Assembly: GCA_028285245.1 (NCBI GenBank)
Contig: JANQPY010000030.1
Coordinates: 1-45,718, forward strand
From: Gammaproteobacteria bacterium
GTDB lineage: Bacteria > Pseudomonadota > Gammaproteobacteria > Steroidobacterales > GCA-2729495
DNA length: 45,718 nucleotides
Direction: 5' to 3'
Position numbers and translations under genes: made by a program. Each line of letters opens with the position of its first letter. The stretch's first letter is position 1. The notes under the pieces are model-generated. The model saw only the letters and a program-made list of their open reading frames with translations. It did no database searches and was not told the origin of the DNA. This document shows positions 17,437 through 27,251 of this stretch, piece after piece.

Positions 17437-17464
17437 CGGGATAGATCCTCTGGGACTATTCCCG
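17437..17464 (+). promoter_or_regulatory. Hairpin in the parE leader
   Basis: CGGGATAG (17437-17444) can pair with CTATTCCCG (17456-17464) with one bulged base and an 11-base loop. It ends three bases before the GGGA ribosome binding site of parE. The wider gap (17284-17477, 194 bp) is the longest non-coding stretch here; I found no convincing -35/-10 pair in it. Confidence 0.35.
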
Positions 17465-17477
17465 CTGGGATTGATTG

Positions 17478-19364
17478 ATGAGTCGTAGCTACGCTGCTGC
17501 TGATATTGAGGTGCTCAGCGGTCTTGACCCTGTGCGCAAGCGCCCCGGGATGTATACCGACACGACGCGGCCCAATCATCTCGCGCATGAGGTCATCGAC
17601 AATAGCGTGGACGAGGCGATTTCCGGCCACTGCAAGCGGCTTGACGTCACGCTCCATAAGGATGGTTCCCTCGAGGTGATCGATGACGGTCGCGGCATGC
17701 CCGTCGACAAGCATCCGGTTGAGAAAATTCCCGGCGTCGAACTGATTCTTACCCGACTACATGCTGGCGGAAAGTTTTCCGGCAAGAACTACAGCTATTC
17801 GGGCGGACTGCACGGCGTGGGTGTTTCGGTTGTCAATGCGTTGTCCAAGAACCTCGAAATCTGGATTCGCCGTGACGGCAAGGAATACAACCAAAGCTAC
17901 AAAGGTGGGAAGAAGGCCAGCCGGCTCACGGCAGTCGGCAAGGTAGGCAAGCAGAACACCGGCACGACGATCAGGTTCTGGCCGGATCCGAAGTATTTTG
18001 ATTCGGCAAAGTTTTCAACGACCGACTTGGAGCATGTGTTACGCGCAAAAGCGGTGCTGTGTCCGGGGCTACGCGTGCGCTTCACGGTTGAGCAACCCAG
18101 GAAAAAGCTGGAATGGCAGTACGAGGGTGGCCTGGAACAGTATCTCGAGGAGGCCATCGGCCAGGCAGAGACCGTGCCCGCTAAACCGCTGGGTGGCGCC
18201 CTTGCCGGACAGCGCGATGAGGTCGATTGGGCTTTAGTCTGGCGCGATGGAGATGGCGCGCCTGTCGCCGAGTCCTATGTGAACCTGATTCCCACGGCCC
18301 AGGGCGGTACGCACGTCAACGGATTTCGAACGGGCCTCACGGACGCGCTGCGCGAGTACTGTGAGTTTCGCAGCCTGCTGCCGCGAGGCGTGAGAATTGC
18401 CCCGGAAGACGTCTGGGCTGGCGCGAACTATGTGCTGTCGGTCCGCACCGAAGAGCCACAGTTCTCCGGTCAAACCAAGGAGCGGCTATCGTCGCGAGAG
18501 GTCGCTGCGTTCGTTTCCGGGGCGGCAAAAGATGCGTTCGCGCTCTGGCTCAATCAGCATCCTGAAACCGGCGATCAGATCGCGCAGCTAGCCATTGCGG
18601 CGGCTCAGAGGCGGCTTAAATCTGCCAAAAAGGTTTCACGCAAGAAAGCGGTGGCGGGGCCCGCACTGCCGGGCAAGCTGGCCGACTGCAGTGCCGCAGA
18701 CCCGGAGCGCTGCGAGTTGTTTCTGGTTGAGGGAGACTCCGCGGGCGGCTCGGCCAAGCAGGCGCGTGATCGGGAGTTTCAGGCGGTATTGCCGCTGCGC
18801 GGGAAAATTCTGAATACCTGGGAGGTAGATCAGGCCGAGTTACTCGGCTCGCAGGAAGTGAGCAACATCAGCCTCGGTATCGGCATTGAGCCTGGCTCTG
18901 CGGATCTCTCAGGCCTGCGCTACCACAAGGTTTGTGTGCTGGCCGATGCAGACAGCGATGGCCAGCATATCGCTACGCTGATTTGCGCTCTGTTTGCGCG
19001 ACACTTTCCCCAGCTTGTTCGCGCTGGCCACGTGTTCATTGCCATGCCGCCGCTGTATCGAATTGACGTAGGCAAGTCGGTCTTTTACGCGCTGGATGAG
19101 GGAGAGCGCGAGGGTATTCTCGATCGCATAGAAGCAGAGAAGCTGAAGGGCAAGGTTAATGTGCTGCGCTTCAAGGGTCTTGGTGAGATGAGTCCGACTC
19201 AGCTGCGCGAGACTACGATGGCGCCGGACACTCGGCGTCTGATGCAGCTGACCGTGTCTTCCGAAGATAAGACAGAGCAGACACTGGATATGCTGCTCGC
19301 TAAAAAGCGCGCCGCCGACCGGCGAAGCTGGTTGGAAAGCAAGGGGAATCTGGCCGATGTCTAG
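17478..19364 (+). CDS. parE: DNA topoisomerase IV subunit B
   Basis: The ATPase subunit of topoisomerase IV, 628 residues (E. coli 630). GHKL motifs are visible: [13 protein letters not shown] near residue 38, [11 protein letters not shown] near 68 and [15 protein letters not shown] near 112. The TOPRIM domain carries [15 protein letters not shown] near 415 and the acidic DADSDGQH near 492. The N-terminal [13 protein letters not shown] distinguishes ParE from GyrB. ATG 17478, preceded by GGGA at seven bases, is preferred to the TTG at 17475. parC follows after 17 bp, so the subunits are made from one transcript; together they decatenate replicated chromosomes. Confidence 0.97.
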   Translation: MSRSYAAADIEVLSGLDPVRKRPGMYTDTTRPNHLAHEVIDNSVDEAISGHCKRLDVTLHKDGSLEVIDDGRGMPVDKHPVEKIPGVELILTRLHAGGKFSGKNYSYSGGLHGVGVSVVNALSKNLEIWIRRDGKEYNQSYKGGKKASRLTAVGKVGKQNTGTTIRFWPDPKYFDSAKFSTTDLEHVLRAKAVLCPGLRVRFTVEQPRKKLEWQYEGGLEQYLEEAIGQAETVPAKPLGGALAGQRDEVDWALVWRDGDGAPVAESYVNLIPTAQGGTHVNGFRTGLTDALREYCEFRSLLPRGVRIAPEDVWAGANYVLSVRTEEPQFSGQTKERLSSREVAAFVSGAAKDAFALWLNQHPETGDQIAQLAIAAAQRRLKSAKKVSRKKAVAGPALPGKLADCSAADPERCELFLVEGDSAGGSAKQARDREFQAVLPLRGKILNTWEVDQAELLGSQEVSNISLGIGIEPGSADLSGLRYHKVCVLADADSDGQHIATLICALFARHFPQLVRAGHVFIAMPPLYRIDVGKSVFYALDEGEREGILDRIEAEKLKGKVNVLRFKGLGEMSPTQLRETTMAPDTRRLMQLTVSSEDKTEQTLDMLLAKKRAADRRSWLESKGNLADV

Positions 19365-19381
19365 ATCCGGCAGCGCAACCG

Positions 19382-21634
19382 ATGACTAAGCAAAACACAT
19401 TGGACTTTGAGGGCATCGAGCGGCAACCGCTGCGCGAGTTTACCGAGAAGGCGTACCTGGACTACTCGATGTACGTCATTCTTGACCGTGCCCTGCCGCA
19501 TATCGGCGACGGCCTCAAGCCCGTGCAGCGACGCATTGTGTATGCCATGAGTGAACTCGGCCTGTCGGCCGGCGCCAAACACAAGAAGTCCGCGCGCACG
19601 GTCGGTGACGTCATCGGCAAGTTCCATCCTCACGGTGATAGTGCCTGCTATGAGGCCATGGTGCACATGGCGCAGGACTTTGCCTTCCGCTATCCATTGA
19701 TCGACGGGCAGGGCAATTGGGGCTCGTCGGATGACCCGAAGTCGTTCGCCGCGATGCGCTACACAGAGTCGCGTCTGCGGCCCTATGCGGCGGTGCTGCT
19801 GGCCGAGCTGGGTTTAGGGACGGTCGATTGGACGCAAAACTTCGATGGAACCTTGCAGGAGCCGGTCCTGTTGCCGGCTCGTCTCCCCAACATTCTGCTG
19901 AACGGCGCCAGTGGAATCGCGGTGGGCATGTCCACGGACGTGCCTCCCCACAACCTCCATGAGGTAGTGAAGGCGCTCGTGCACTTGCTGGATTCTCCAA
20001 AAGCAACGCTGGCTAACGTCTGCCGGTACATCAAGGGTCCGGATTTTCCGACTGGCGGTGAGCTGGTTTCTCCTAAAGAGGAGCTGCGCAAGATCTACCG
20101 CACTGGCAATGGCACGCTTCGAGTGCGTGCGACTTTCCGAGAGGACGACGGCTGTCTCGTCGTTACTCAGCTGCCTTACCAGGTGTCAGGCAGCAAGGTG
20201 CTGGAACAGATCGCTGCGCAGATGCGGAACAAGAAGTTGCCTATGGTCGAAGACCTGCGGGACGAGTCAGATCACGAGAACCCGGTCAGGTTGGTAATCG
20301 TGCCCAGGTCGGGGCGTGTCGACGTGGACAGCCTGACGGATCATCTTTGCGCCACCACTGACCTTGAGAAAACGCTGCGCGTCAATCTCAACGTGATTGG
20401 ATTAGACGGCAAGCCGAAGGTGAGCGATCTGCGAACCCTGTTGGCTGAGTGGCTGGAGTTTCGGACGGTAACTGTCACGCGACGGCTGCAGCACCGCCTG
20501 AAGGTCGTGGAGGATCGGCTACACATACTCGACGGCCTGCTGATTGCCTATCTGAACATTGATGCGGTGATCAAGATCATTCGGACCAAGGATGATCCAA
20601 AGCGGGAGCTCGTCAAGCGGTTCAAACTCTCCGAGCTTCAGGCTGAGGCGATTCTGAATCTGCGTCTCCGGCACCTGGCCAAGCTTGAGGAGATCAAAAT
20701 TCGCGGTGAGCAGGATGAGCTGGCCGCAGAGCAGGCTGATCTGACCAAGACCCTGCGCAGCAAAGCCCGGCTGCGCAAGTTAATTCGTCAGGAGTTGCTG
20801 GACCTTGCTGAGCAACACGGCGACGCCCGGCGCACGTTGCTCCTGGAGCGCCCGCCCGCCCAGGCGCTTGCCGAGTCCGACCTGGTGGTGAGTGAACCGG
20901 TTACCGTCGTGCTGTCCAAGCGTGGCTGGGCGCGGGCCGCCAAGGGGCACGATATCGATCCGGCAGCACTGAACTACAAGTCCGGCGACGGGTTTCTGGC
21001 TGCGGTGCATGGCCGTAGCCATCAGCAGGCCGTGTTTCTGGATAGCACCGGCAGGGCGTACTCACTTCCGGCGCATAGCCTGCCGTCCGCGCGCAGTTTG
21101 GGCGAGCCTTTGTCAGGCCGTCTTAAACCCCCGGATGGGGCGAGCTTTCGTGGGGTGATGTTGGGCGCTGATGAAATGCGCTGGCTGGTCGCTAGCGATT
21201 CTGGCTATGGGTTTTTCGTAGCCGTCGGGGAGACGTATTCGCGCGCCAAGGCAGGCAAGGCTTGTTTGCGGGTCCCGGCGAACGGCGATGCATTGATTCC
21301 GGCGCCGCGGCCGGATGCAGATGCCTGGGTAGCTGCCGTTAGCAGCGCTGGCCACCTTCTGGTGTTCCCGGCGGAGGATTTGCCCGAGCTATCGCGTGGA
21401 AAAGGCAACAAGATTCTTGGTATTCCCGGGCCTAAATATAAGGCGGGAGAGGAACGCATGGTCGCCATCGCAGTGCTGAGGGATGAAGACAGCCTGTTGG
21501 TCTACAGCGGTAAGCGGCAGATGACGCTTACACCCGACGATCTGGAGCGGTATGTGGGCGATCGGGGCCGGCGTGGCCTGTTGCTGCCGCGAGGTTGGCG
21601 GAAGGTGGACAGGATTCTCGCAACTGATGCCTGA
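19382..21634 (+). CDS. parC: DNA topoisomerase IV subunit A
   Basis: The DNA-cleaving subunit, 750 residues (E. coli 752). The catalytic Tyr is Y127 in AAMRYTESR. The quinolone region reads [12 protein letters not shown] with Ser87 and Glu91 at the positions equivalent to E. coli Ser80 and Glu84, so the sequence is of the susceptible type. The C-terminal third (about 490-745) is the beta-pinwheel domain with degenerate blades, as usual in ParC, without a GyrA box. The gene converges with the FimV-like gene; only 46 bp lie between them. Confidence 0.97.
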   Translation: MTKQNTLDFEGIERQPLREFTEKAYLDYSMYVILDRALPHIGDGLKPVQRRIVYAMSELGLSAGAKHKKSARTVGDVIGKFHPHGDSACYEAMVHMAQDFAFRYPLIDGQGNWGSSDDPKSFAAMRYTESRLRPYAAVLLAELGLGTVDWTQNFDGTLQEPVLLPARLPNILLNGASGIAVGMSTDVPPHNLHEVVKALVHLLDSPKATLANVCRYIKGPDFPTGGELVSPKEELRKIYRTGNGTLRVRATFREDDGCLVVTQLPYQVSGSKVLEQIAAQMRNKKLPMVEDLRDESDHENPVRLVIVPRSGRVDVDSLTDHLCATTDLEKTLRVNLNVIGLDGKPKVSDLRTLLAEWLEFRTVTVTRRLQHRLKVVEDRLHILDGLLIAYLNIDAVIKIIRTKDDPKRELVKRFKLSELQAEAILNLRLRHLAKLEEIKIRGEQDELAAEQADLTKTLRSKARLRKLIRQELLDLAEQHGDARRTLLLERPPAQALAESDLVVSEPVTVVLSKRGWARAAKGHDIDPAALNYKSGDGFLAAVHGRSHQQAVFLDSTGRAYSLPAHSLPSARSLGEPLSGRLKPPDGASFRGVMLGADEMRWLVASDSGYGFFVAVGETYSRAKAGKACLRVPANGDALIPAPRPDADAWVAAVSSAGHLLVFPAEDLPELSRGKGNKILGIPGPKYKAGEERMVAIAVLRDEDSLLVYSGKRQMTLTPDDLERYVGDRGRRGLLLPRGWRKVDRILATDA

Positions 21635-21655
21635 CGACCTGTGACGAGGTGTCTG

Positions 21656-21677
21656 GCCGCCTGATTTTTTCAGCGGC
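21656..21677. terminator. Possible hairpin between convergent parC and FimV-like genes
   Basis: GCCG-c-CTGA and TCAG-CGGC can pair around a T5 loop. The U-run is in the loop, not after the stem, so it is not a canonical intrinsic terminator; it is the only hairpin in the 46-bp convergent gap. Confidence 0.3.
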
Positions 21678-21680
21678 TTG

Positions 21681-23747
21681 CTAGCTGCCAGAGCCGGTTT
21701 TGCGGCGAGCAGCACCTTCCTGTTCCAGTGCCGAACTGAGGGCTTCCTGATCGATAATTTGGCTGGCCGTCATTTCGCTCTGATAGTCGCTCTCCAGCAA
21801 GGACAGCGCCTCGCGTAAGGTTTCGGAGAGCCTGGTGTCATCAGGGCTCAGCTCATCCATCGCCGCAGTCGCTGCCGCATCGTCTTCCTCTGAGTCCAGC
21901 GCGCCCATCTCAGCGGTTGGGTCAAGCTCCATATCCGGCTGCGCTTCAGCGCGGCTGTTGAAATGCGGAAGCTCAGCTGTAGGCGCGAGTTCATTCGGCA
22001 TGTCGCCATCATCCGCGATGAAAACTTCTTCAGGTAAATCCGTCTCGGCTGGCAGGTCGCCCAGGCCGTCGTCAAACAGCTCAGCAAGCACGTGGGCTGA
22101 GTCGTCGGCCGATGGCGCAAACGGTTCGGCTGCGTCTGCCGTCCTGGTTGCCTCGGCTGCTTCGGTTCTGGCCGCTGCGTTAGGATCGGTCGTTAGCGCT
22201 GCAGATTCTTCTGCCTCGGACACTTCTACGACATAGGTTTGTTCTTCAGGTGGTCCGACCGCGATTGGTTCCGCCTGCTGAAGCTCATCGGTTAAGAACG
22301 CGTCAGTCTTGCCGCTGTTGGGTAGCCACTCGTCGGTGTCGGCAAACGTATCGTCAACAGCTGGATTTCCAGAATCCTGCGCGTCGGTCCGCCGGCCCCG
22401 CAAGAGACTGGCCAGGCCGGCGATCAGGCGGCCACGCAACAATGCAGCACTGACGCCAAAGCCAATTAGCACGCCAAACAAGATCGCGAGTAGCGGGTTC
22501 ATCGCGCTGGTGTCTGGCTCGGCGTTGACCTGGACAGGTGGGGCCAGGGATACCGGTGCCTCCAGACGATTGACGGGGCCAGGCTCAACAACCGCCGCAA
22601 CCGGCCCGGGTTCTGCTGGCGCAGGCTGGTCGTCCACAAACGGACTATCAGCGACCGGCCGTGCAACCGGCCGCGCGTTCTGAGCCGATTCAGTCGCCAC
22701 ATTGCTAGCGGTAGCCACTGCGGGGCTGGTCTCCGCCGGTGCTGAAACTTTTCCGGGCGCCGCCAAGGCATTCGAATCGGCCGGCGCGGAGTTGGCTATC
22801 GCCGCGGGTGGCAACGGCGTGCTGGCAGGCGCCGCAGGCGCTGGCTGAGAAGCCAGCGTGGCATCGTTCGGGCCCTGCGCCATGCGTGTGACCGAAGTGC
22901 CACTCCACTGTGCAGGTCCGGGGATTTGCAGACGCGCGCCGAGCTTGATCAGGTTCGGGTTGTTGCGAATGAACGCATCAGGGTTAGCCGCGAAAATGAG
23001 ATCGGCAAGCTTCCAGGTAAAGTTCGCGGGACGCCCGTCTACGCGCGCCGCGATAGTCGATAGCGTGTCGCCGTTGCGCACGCGGTATGTACGTCCGGCC
23101 GCAATGGGCTCGCGGCTTCTAACCAATCTTGCCGTGCGGGCCGGGTTTCCCGTGCGAGTGGCCGCGCGATTCGCAGGCGTGCTGAGGGGCAGGGATTGCG
23201 GCGATTCAGTTGGAGCCTGTGTGAGCGGGACGGGCACGCCGGGTACGTCCAGCATCACCACGTACTGTCGCACCAACGTGGGCAGGCCGGAGCAGTCCAC
23301 GCGCAGGCTCACTTCGTACATTGGCTCGTAGAGTGCGGTTGACGTGGCCAGCTCGATGTTGACAACCGCCGGTCCAACCGCAGTTGGAGCGCGGGCGGTT
23401 AGATTGGGGGGCGAGGTCAGTTCCTGGCGGGGTAACCCGCCGGTCGCTACACAGGACGGGGCGATTGCTTCGCCTGGCGCAAGCCGCAGCGGCACGGTGG
23501 CGCGCATGGGCTCGCCCAAACCGGAGCGAAGCTGTATGTCTCCGAAGCCCACTGCGGCGACGGGAATCGGTCCCAAACTCAGCAGCGCCATGCTGCTGTA
23601 AACCAGCGCACGTGTGGCCAGGGAGTGAGACGATCGGCCAGGCAGCGGGTCGCTTACTCTGCTGGCGTAGTCGGATCGCATGATGGCGGCCATGTGTCGG
23701 GACAATGGCAGGCTACGATGTGGCGCTCCCTTTTCAGCCATGCTCAT
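21681..23747 (-). CDS. FimV-family paralogue with LysM domain
   Basis: A 688-residue envelope protein. After about 45 polar residues a hydrophobic segment (about 46-66) acts as signal or anchor. Residues 67-170 match the FimV N-terminal domain (GFGDIQLRSGLGEPM parallels the GLGEINLKSALNQPF of the second FimV in this window), with two cysteines (C99, C152) that could form a disulfide. A LysM peptidoglycan-binding domain spans about 220-276 (YRVRNGDTLSTIA). A Pro/Ala-rich linker leads to a membrane helix near 416-436, then a highly acidic cytoplasmic tail. The C-terminal FimV tetratricopeptide-like end found in true FimV is not seen. ATG 23747 has AGGAA seven bases upstream. It lies downstream of the FimX-like gene on the same strand (137 bp gap), which suggests a role in polar or pilus organisation. 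Confidence 0.82.
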   Translation of the reverse strand: MSMAEKGAPHRSLPLSRHMAAIMRSDYASRVSDPLPGRSSHSLATRALVYSSMALLSLGPIPVAAVGFGDIQLRSGLGEPMRATVPLRLAPGEAIAPSCVATGGLPRQELTSPPNLTARAPTAVGPAVVNIELATSTALYEPMYEVSLRVDCSGLPTLVRQYVVMLDVPGVPVPLTQAPTESPQSLPLSTPANRAATRTGNPARTARLVRSREPIAAGRTYRVRNGDTLSTIAARVDGRPANFTWKLADLIFAANPDAFIRNNPNLIKLGARLQIPGPAQWSGTSVTRMAQGPNDATLASQPAPAAPASTPLPPAAIANSAPADSNALAAPGKVSAPAETSPAVATASNVATESAQNARPVARPVADSPFVDDQPAPAEPGPVAAVVEPGPVNRLEAPVSLAPPVQVNAEPDTSAMNPLLAILFGVLIGFGVSAALLRGRLIAGLASLLRGRRTDAQDSGNPAVDDTFADTDEWLPNSGKTDAFLTDELQQAEPIAVGPPEEQTYVVEVSEAEESAALTTDPNAAARTEAAEATRTADAAEPFAPSADDSAHVLAELFDDGLGDLPAETDLPEEVFIADDGDMPNELAPTAELPHFNSRAEAQPDMELDPTAEMGALDSEEDDAAATAAMDELSPDDTRLSETLREALSLLESDYQSEMTASQIIDQEALSSALEQEGAARRKTGSGS

Positions 23748-23884
23748 GCTTGATTCCTAACTTAATCACGACTTACTTCCGATTCATCGCCCGGGCGTTC
23801 GTCCGGCACAGTTTGCCGGCGACCCAAAGCTGTCGGAGCCAGGGCAAGGTTGCCGCAGGATTTATGTCAAAGCTGTGAGGCACG

Positions 23885-25978
23885 TCACTGTTCGCCGCCG
23901 CTGATGCTCAGGCCCCGCACCGTTTGGGTGTCCTCGAGCACTACGCCATGCATCTGCACGTAGTTGCCTTGAATGTGCGCGATGCCGAGCTGCCAGAGCA
24001 CTGCCATGGTATTCGCGTCCTCGACGCGCTCGGCGATCGTGTGAATGCCCATGCCCTTGGCTAGGCTGGCCAGATGCCCGACGCGCTTCTGGCAATCCTG
24101 GTCCCGGTGCAGTCCCTGCATCAGGCTGCCATCTATTTTTACGTAGTCCATCGGTACGTGCTTCAGGAGTTGAGCAGAATCTCTGCCCGTGCCGAGATGA
24201 TCAATGGCGAACAGGAAACCCGCGCCTCGCAGTTGCTCAGCCAGCCGCTTCGTGCTCTTTAGCTGTTGCGCTGCCACATCCTCGGTAATCTGAAAGCAAA
24301 GCTGACGTGGCTGAACGCGGGCATTGCGGAGTCTTGCCTGGAGCCAGTCCATAAGGGTGTCGTCGACCACGGATTCCCGCGATAGCCGGACGAATACCAG
24401 GTTGGGTTTGCGCGCCGTACAGAAAGAGAACGAAGCACCAACGATCCAGCGGTCGATATTCTTGATTAGCCCGGCTCGCTCCGCTGCGGGGATGAACTCG
24501 CTCGGCAGGATCAGGTTGTCCTGTTCATCCAGCATGCGCACACGCGTGTCGTAAACACCGTCCACCTCTTCATTCAAACTGGTTACTGGTTGGTGTACCA
24601 AGCGGAGGCGATTCTTCATCAGCGCATTGCGAATGCGGGGCAGCCAGATCGCATCTGCCTGACGCATGCTGATCGACGCGCCGGTGCTCTGGGAGGCAGT
24701 GATTCTGTTGCCGCCTGCTTCGCGGCCCTCGCGGCAAGAGCGCTCAGCCTCAGTGAGAAGCGCTGTTGCAGTACTGTTTTCGCTGTCGGCTTCGCACAGC
24801 CCAATCGTGCAGGTCAGAGAGGTGGACTGCCGGTCTACTTCAAATACCTGCTCTGCAATCGCACGGAGCAATGCTTCTCCCCAGGCTTCACAATCGGCAA
24901 CCGTGCCCCTCTCCAGCAGCGCTACAAATATAGTCCCGCCAAAACGTCCATATAAATCGTTGGGCTGCATGAATTCGCGAAGCAGCTCCGCGAGGCGGAG
25001 CAGAATTGCTTCCGTCGCCAACAGGCCGATGTCGTCATGGACACGGGCGAAGTTGTCCGGGCGGATGTAAACAAGAGCGCGTACGCCGCCACCCAGCGGC
25101 TCGTCGAGCCGTGCCTCGAGCTGCTCAAGGAAATGGCGGCGATGGTAGAAGCCCGTCGACGGATCTTTGCAGACCGCCTGCTCCAGTGCCTCAACCGGAT
25201 CGACATCTACGCCTGTATCGGTCGGCACCTGGATGCGCACAGAGGGTTCGCCGTCGATACTGACTTTTTCCAGGCGAATCGACAGCGGAACTTCCGTGCC
25301 ATTAGCTTGATGCAGGACCACCTGTAGCGCGTCTTGTTCCCACTTGTCGCGCAGGCAGGCAACGAGAGCACCCTTGATACCCGGCCGATCTGACTCACGG
25401 AATAAATCCATGAAGGGTTCGCCGAACAGGTCGGTGTCCTCGGCGAGGCCAAGCAGTGCCAACCATGCAGGGTTGGCCGCTACTACAATGCCTTCCTGCA
25501 CATCAACGATGGCATCTGACGCGCCATCCATGAGTTCGCGAAGCTCCCGCTTGTATGTCTTCGCCGAAGACAGCACTCCGTCGAGAGCATTCCTCAAGCC
25601 CTGCGCCTCGAGTTCCCGCTCTATTACAGCCAGGAGCCGATTTCTATGCGTGAGTGAGATTACATCGCGCGCGCCACTTTCCATTGCTTCCGCTATGGAT
25701 TGTTCATCGACCCGCTCGCGAACAAGCAGCAGGGGGACGTGCTTCTGGCGGCGCTTCAGGGTGGCAGCGATGGCCGCTGTATCAAACTCCGACTCGTCAG
25801 CGAACAGGATGACCAGTTCAACATTGGCCTGCTGCAGCGTGTCTTCGAGATCGTTTGCCTGCTTGAGCTGTAGGCAGTGGCTCGCGTGTCCGCCCTGCCG
25901 AAGAATGGAGTTGATGGTCGCTACCGATTCATCCTGGCGAGTCAGAACGACGATCGGAACGCCTGCAGCTGTACCCAA
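23885..25978 (-). CDS. FimX-like degenerate GGDEF-EAL protein with REC and PAS domains
   Basis: A 697-residue cytosolic protein with the architecture and length of Pseudomonas FimX (691): receiver-like domain (about 1-125), PAS (145-255), GGDEF-like (270-430) and EAL-like (440-690). Catalytic motifs are lost. The GGDEF position reads RFGGTIF (345-351) and the inhibitory RxxD reads QPND. The EAL position reads DTRVRML (477-483), the metal-binding DDFGTG reads IDHLGTG (592-598), and the conserved E-G-V-E reads AERVED. QPV (463-465) and VKIDGS (613-618) remain, so c-di-GMP may still bind without turnover. FimX is a c-di-GMP receptor for type IV pilus assembly, and I infer the same here. The end (HIQGNYVQ) resembles the FimX tail more than an active EAL. 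The only usable start is TTG 25978 with a weak binding site. A FimV paralogue follows. Confidence 0.85.
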   Translation of the reverse strand: MGTAAGVPIVVLTRQDESVATINSILRQGGHASHCLQLKQANDLEDTLQQANVELVILFADESEFDTAAIAATLKRRQKHVPLLLVRERVDEQSIAEAMESGARDVISLTHRNRLLAVIERELEAQGLRNALDGVLSSAKTYKRELRELMDGASDAIVDVQEGIVVAANPAWLALLGLAEDTDLFGEPFMDLFRESDRPGIKGALVACLRDKWEQDALQVVLHQANGTEVPLSIRLEKVSIDGEPSVRIQVPTDTGVDVDPVEALEQAVCKDPSTGFYHRRHFLEQLEARLDEPLGGGVRALVYIRPDNFARVHDDIGLLATEAILLRLAELLREFMQPNDLYGRFGGTIFVALLERGTVADCEAWGEALLRAIAEQVFEVDRQSTSLTCTIGLCEADSENSTATALLTEAERSCREGREAGGNRITASQSTGASISMRQADAIWLPRIRNALMKNRLRLVHQPVTSLNEEVDGVYDTRVRMLDEQDNLILPSEFIPAAERAGLIKNIDRWIVGASFSFCTARKPNLVFVRLSRESVVDDTLMDWLQARLRNARVQPRQLCFQITEDVAAQQLKSTKRLAEQLRGAGFLFAIDHLGTGRDSAQLLKHVPMDYVKIDGSLMQGLHRDQDCQKRVGHLASLAKGMGIHTIAERVEDANTMAVLWQLGIAHIQGNYVQMHGVVLEDTQTVRGLSISGGEQ

Positions 25979-26064
25979 GGCTAATACCCTTACGATTCGC
26001 GAAATGCGTGGGTATGGAGAGCTTCCCTCCTGCCCGAAAACGACTCTAAGTCACGGGCTTGCGG

Positions 26065-26092
26065 GATTATGTGACCAGGGTCTGATTATGTG
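26065..26092. repeat. Direct repeat GATTATGTG upstream of the FimX-like gene
   Basis: Two exact 9-base copies at 26065-26073 and 26084-26092, start-to-start spacing 19 bp (about two helical turns), in the 136-bp gap between epmB and the FimX-like gene. Possible tandem activator or repressor half-sites; no clear -35/-10 pair accompanies them. Confidence 0.4.
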
Positions 26093-26114
26093 TGGGGCTT
26101 GAGGCTAGTCCGAC

Positions 26115-27164
26115 TCAGTTGAAGCCTAAGCTGGATTCGGTACCAGCGTTATGTTGACCCGGAGCAATGGATTGCTTGGCCGGTGCACCTGCCACTTCGC
26201 GTACCAAACGCGGTACCAGGTATCCCGGTAGCCTGGCAGCGAGCTGATCAATGAGTCGCGTAGCTTCGTCATCCGCTACTTCAAAATGCGCAACGCCCGC
26301 CGCTCGATCGAGCTGATGAAGGTAGTAGGGAAGTGTGCCGCATGCGAAGAGCCGCTCAGACAGTGCGGCGAGCGCGCTGACACTATTGTTTATGCCGCGT
26401 AGCAAGACCGACTGGTTCAGCACAAATTGACAGTGTTCTCGCAGCTGTTTCAGGCGGTCACCTACTTGCGTGTCTATTTCCTGAGCATGATTGGCGTGCA
26501 CCACAACGACGATAGGCACGGGGCTGTTTGACAAAAGCTGCAGCAAAGCCGGTGTGATGCGCTCCGGAAGGACCACTGCAGTGCGTGTGTGGAGGCGAAT
26601 TTGCCGCAGCTGACTTAGCCCGCCAAGCGCGTTGAGCCAGTCAGCCAGGCGCTGGTCGCTCAGGCTTAAGGGGTCGCCACCGCTCAATATTACTTCGCTC
26701 AGTTCCGCATCTGCGCCCAAGGTACGCATCACGCTGAGAATGCCGCTGCGCGTGGCGGTGTTGTCGGCATAGGGAAAGTCGCGCCGAAAACAGTAGCGGC
26801 AGTGCACCGCGCAGGCACCGGTGGTAACAACAAGCGCGCGACCGCGGTACTTCTGCAGGAGACCGTTACCCGACTGGCTTGCGAGATCGCCCACCGGATC
26901 GGCCGAATAGCCCGGCACCGACTCGGACTCGCTGATTAGCGGGAGGACCTGTCGCAGCAGCGGATCATTGGGGTCACCGTAGCGCATGCGTGCGGCATAA
27001 CCTCGCGGTACCCGCAACGGAAAACGGTTGGGGTAGGCGATCGGGTAGCAGCTGGGGTCCAGGCCAAGATCGCTTAGCAACTCGTCTGGTCGCGAGTACG
27101 CGTGGGACATTTCCGCCTGCCAGTTAGACGGACCGTGCGATTTTGTGCTGGGTCGTGCGTTCAT
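26115..27164 (-). CDS. epmB: EF-P lysine 2,3-aminomutase EpmB
   Basis: A radical SAM/PLP enzyme of about 349 residues (E. coli 342) that converts alpha-lysine to (R)-beta-lysine, the group EpmA attaches to elongation factor P. The 4Fe-4S motif is CAVHCRYC in the segment near residue 118; FSGGDPL-like SGGDPLSLSD near 165 and the LNQSVLLRGINN segment near 245 are family hallmarks, as is the C-terminal LPGYLVPRLVREV. The longer C-terminus of catabolic lysine aminomutases is absent. ATG 27164 is chosen over TTG 27173. It is divergent from efp with an 87-bp shared control region. Confidence 0.95.
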   Translation of the reverse strand: MNARPSTKSHGPSNWQAEMSHAYSRPDELLSDLGLDPSCYPIAYPNRFPLRVPRGYAARMRYGDPNDPLLRQVLPLISESESVPGYSADPVGDLASQSGNGLLQKYRGRALVVTTGACAVHCRYCFRRDFPYADNTATRSGILSVMRTLGADAELSEVILSGGDPLSLSDQRLADWLNALGGLSQLRQIRLHTRTAVVLPERITPALLQLLSNSPVPIVVVVHANHAQEIDTQVGDRLKQLREHCQFVLNQSVLLRGINNSVSALAALSERLFACGTLPYYLHQLDRAAGVAHFEVADDEATRLIDQLAARLPGYLVPRLVREVAGAPAKQSIAPGQHNAGTESSLGFN

Positions 27165-27180
27165 GTATTTCAAAGTTGCC

Positions 27181-27206
27181 TGCGGGCGCTACAATAGCTG
27201 CCCGCA
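27181..27206. promoter_or_regulatory. 26-bp palindrome overlapping a -10-like box between epmB and efp
   Basis: TGCGGGC GCTA (27181-27191), three bases CAA, then TAGC (27195-27198), one T, and GCCCGCA (27200-27206): eleven complementary bases per arm with one bulge. The centre contains TACAAT (27190-27195), a good -10 for efp, although no matching -35 is evident. An operator covering the efp promoter, or a hairpin in the epmB leader, are both possible. Confidence 0.5.
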
Positions 27207-27251
27207 GCGGCCAGGCCCGGTCGCAGTACTTACTTGAGCTGATTGGATTAT

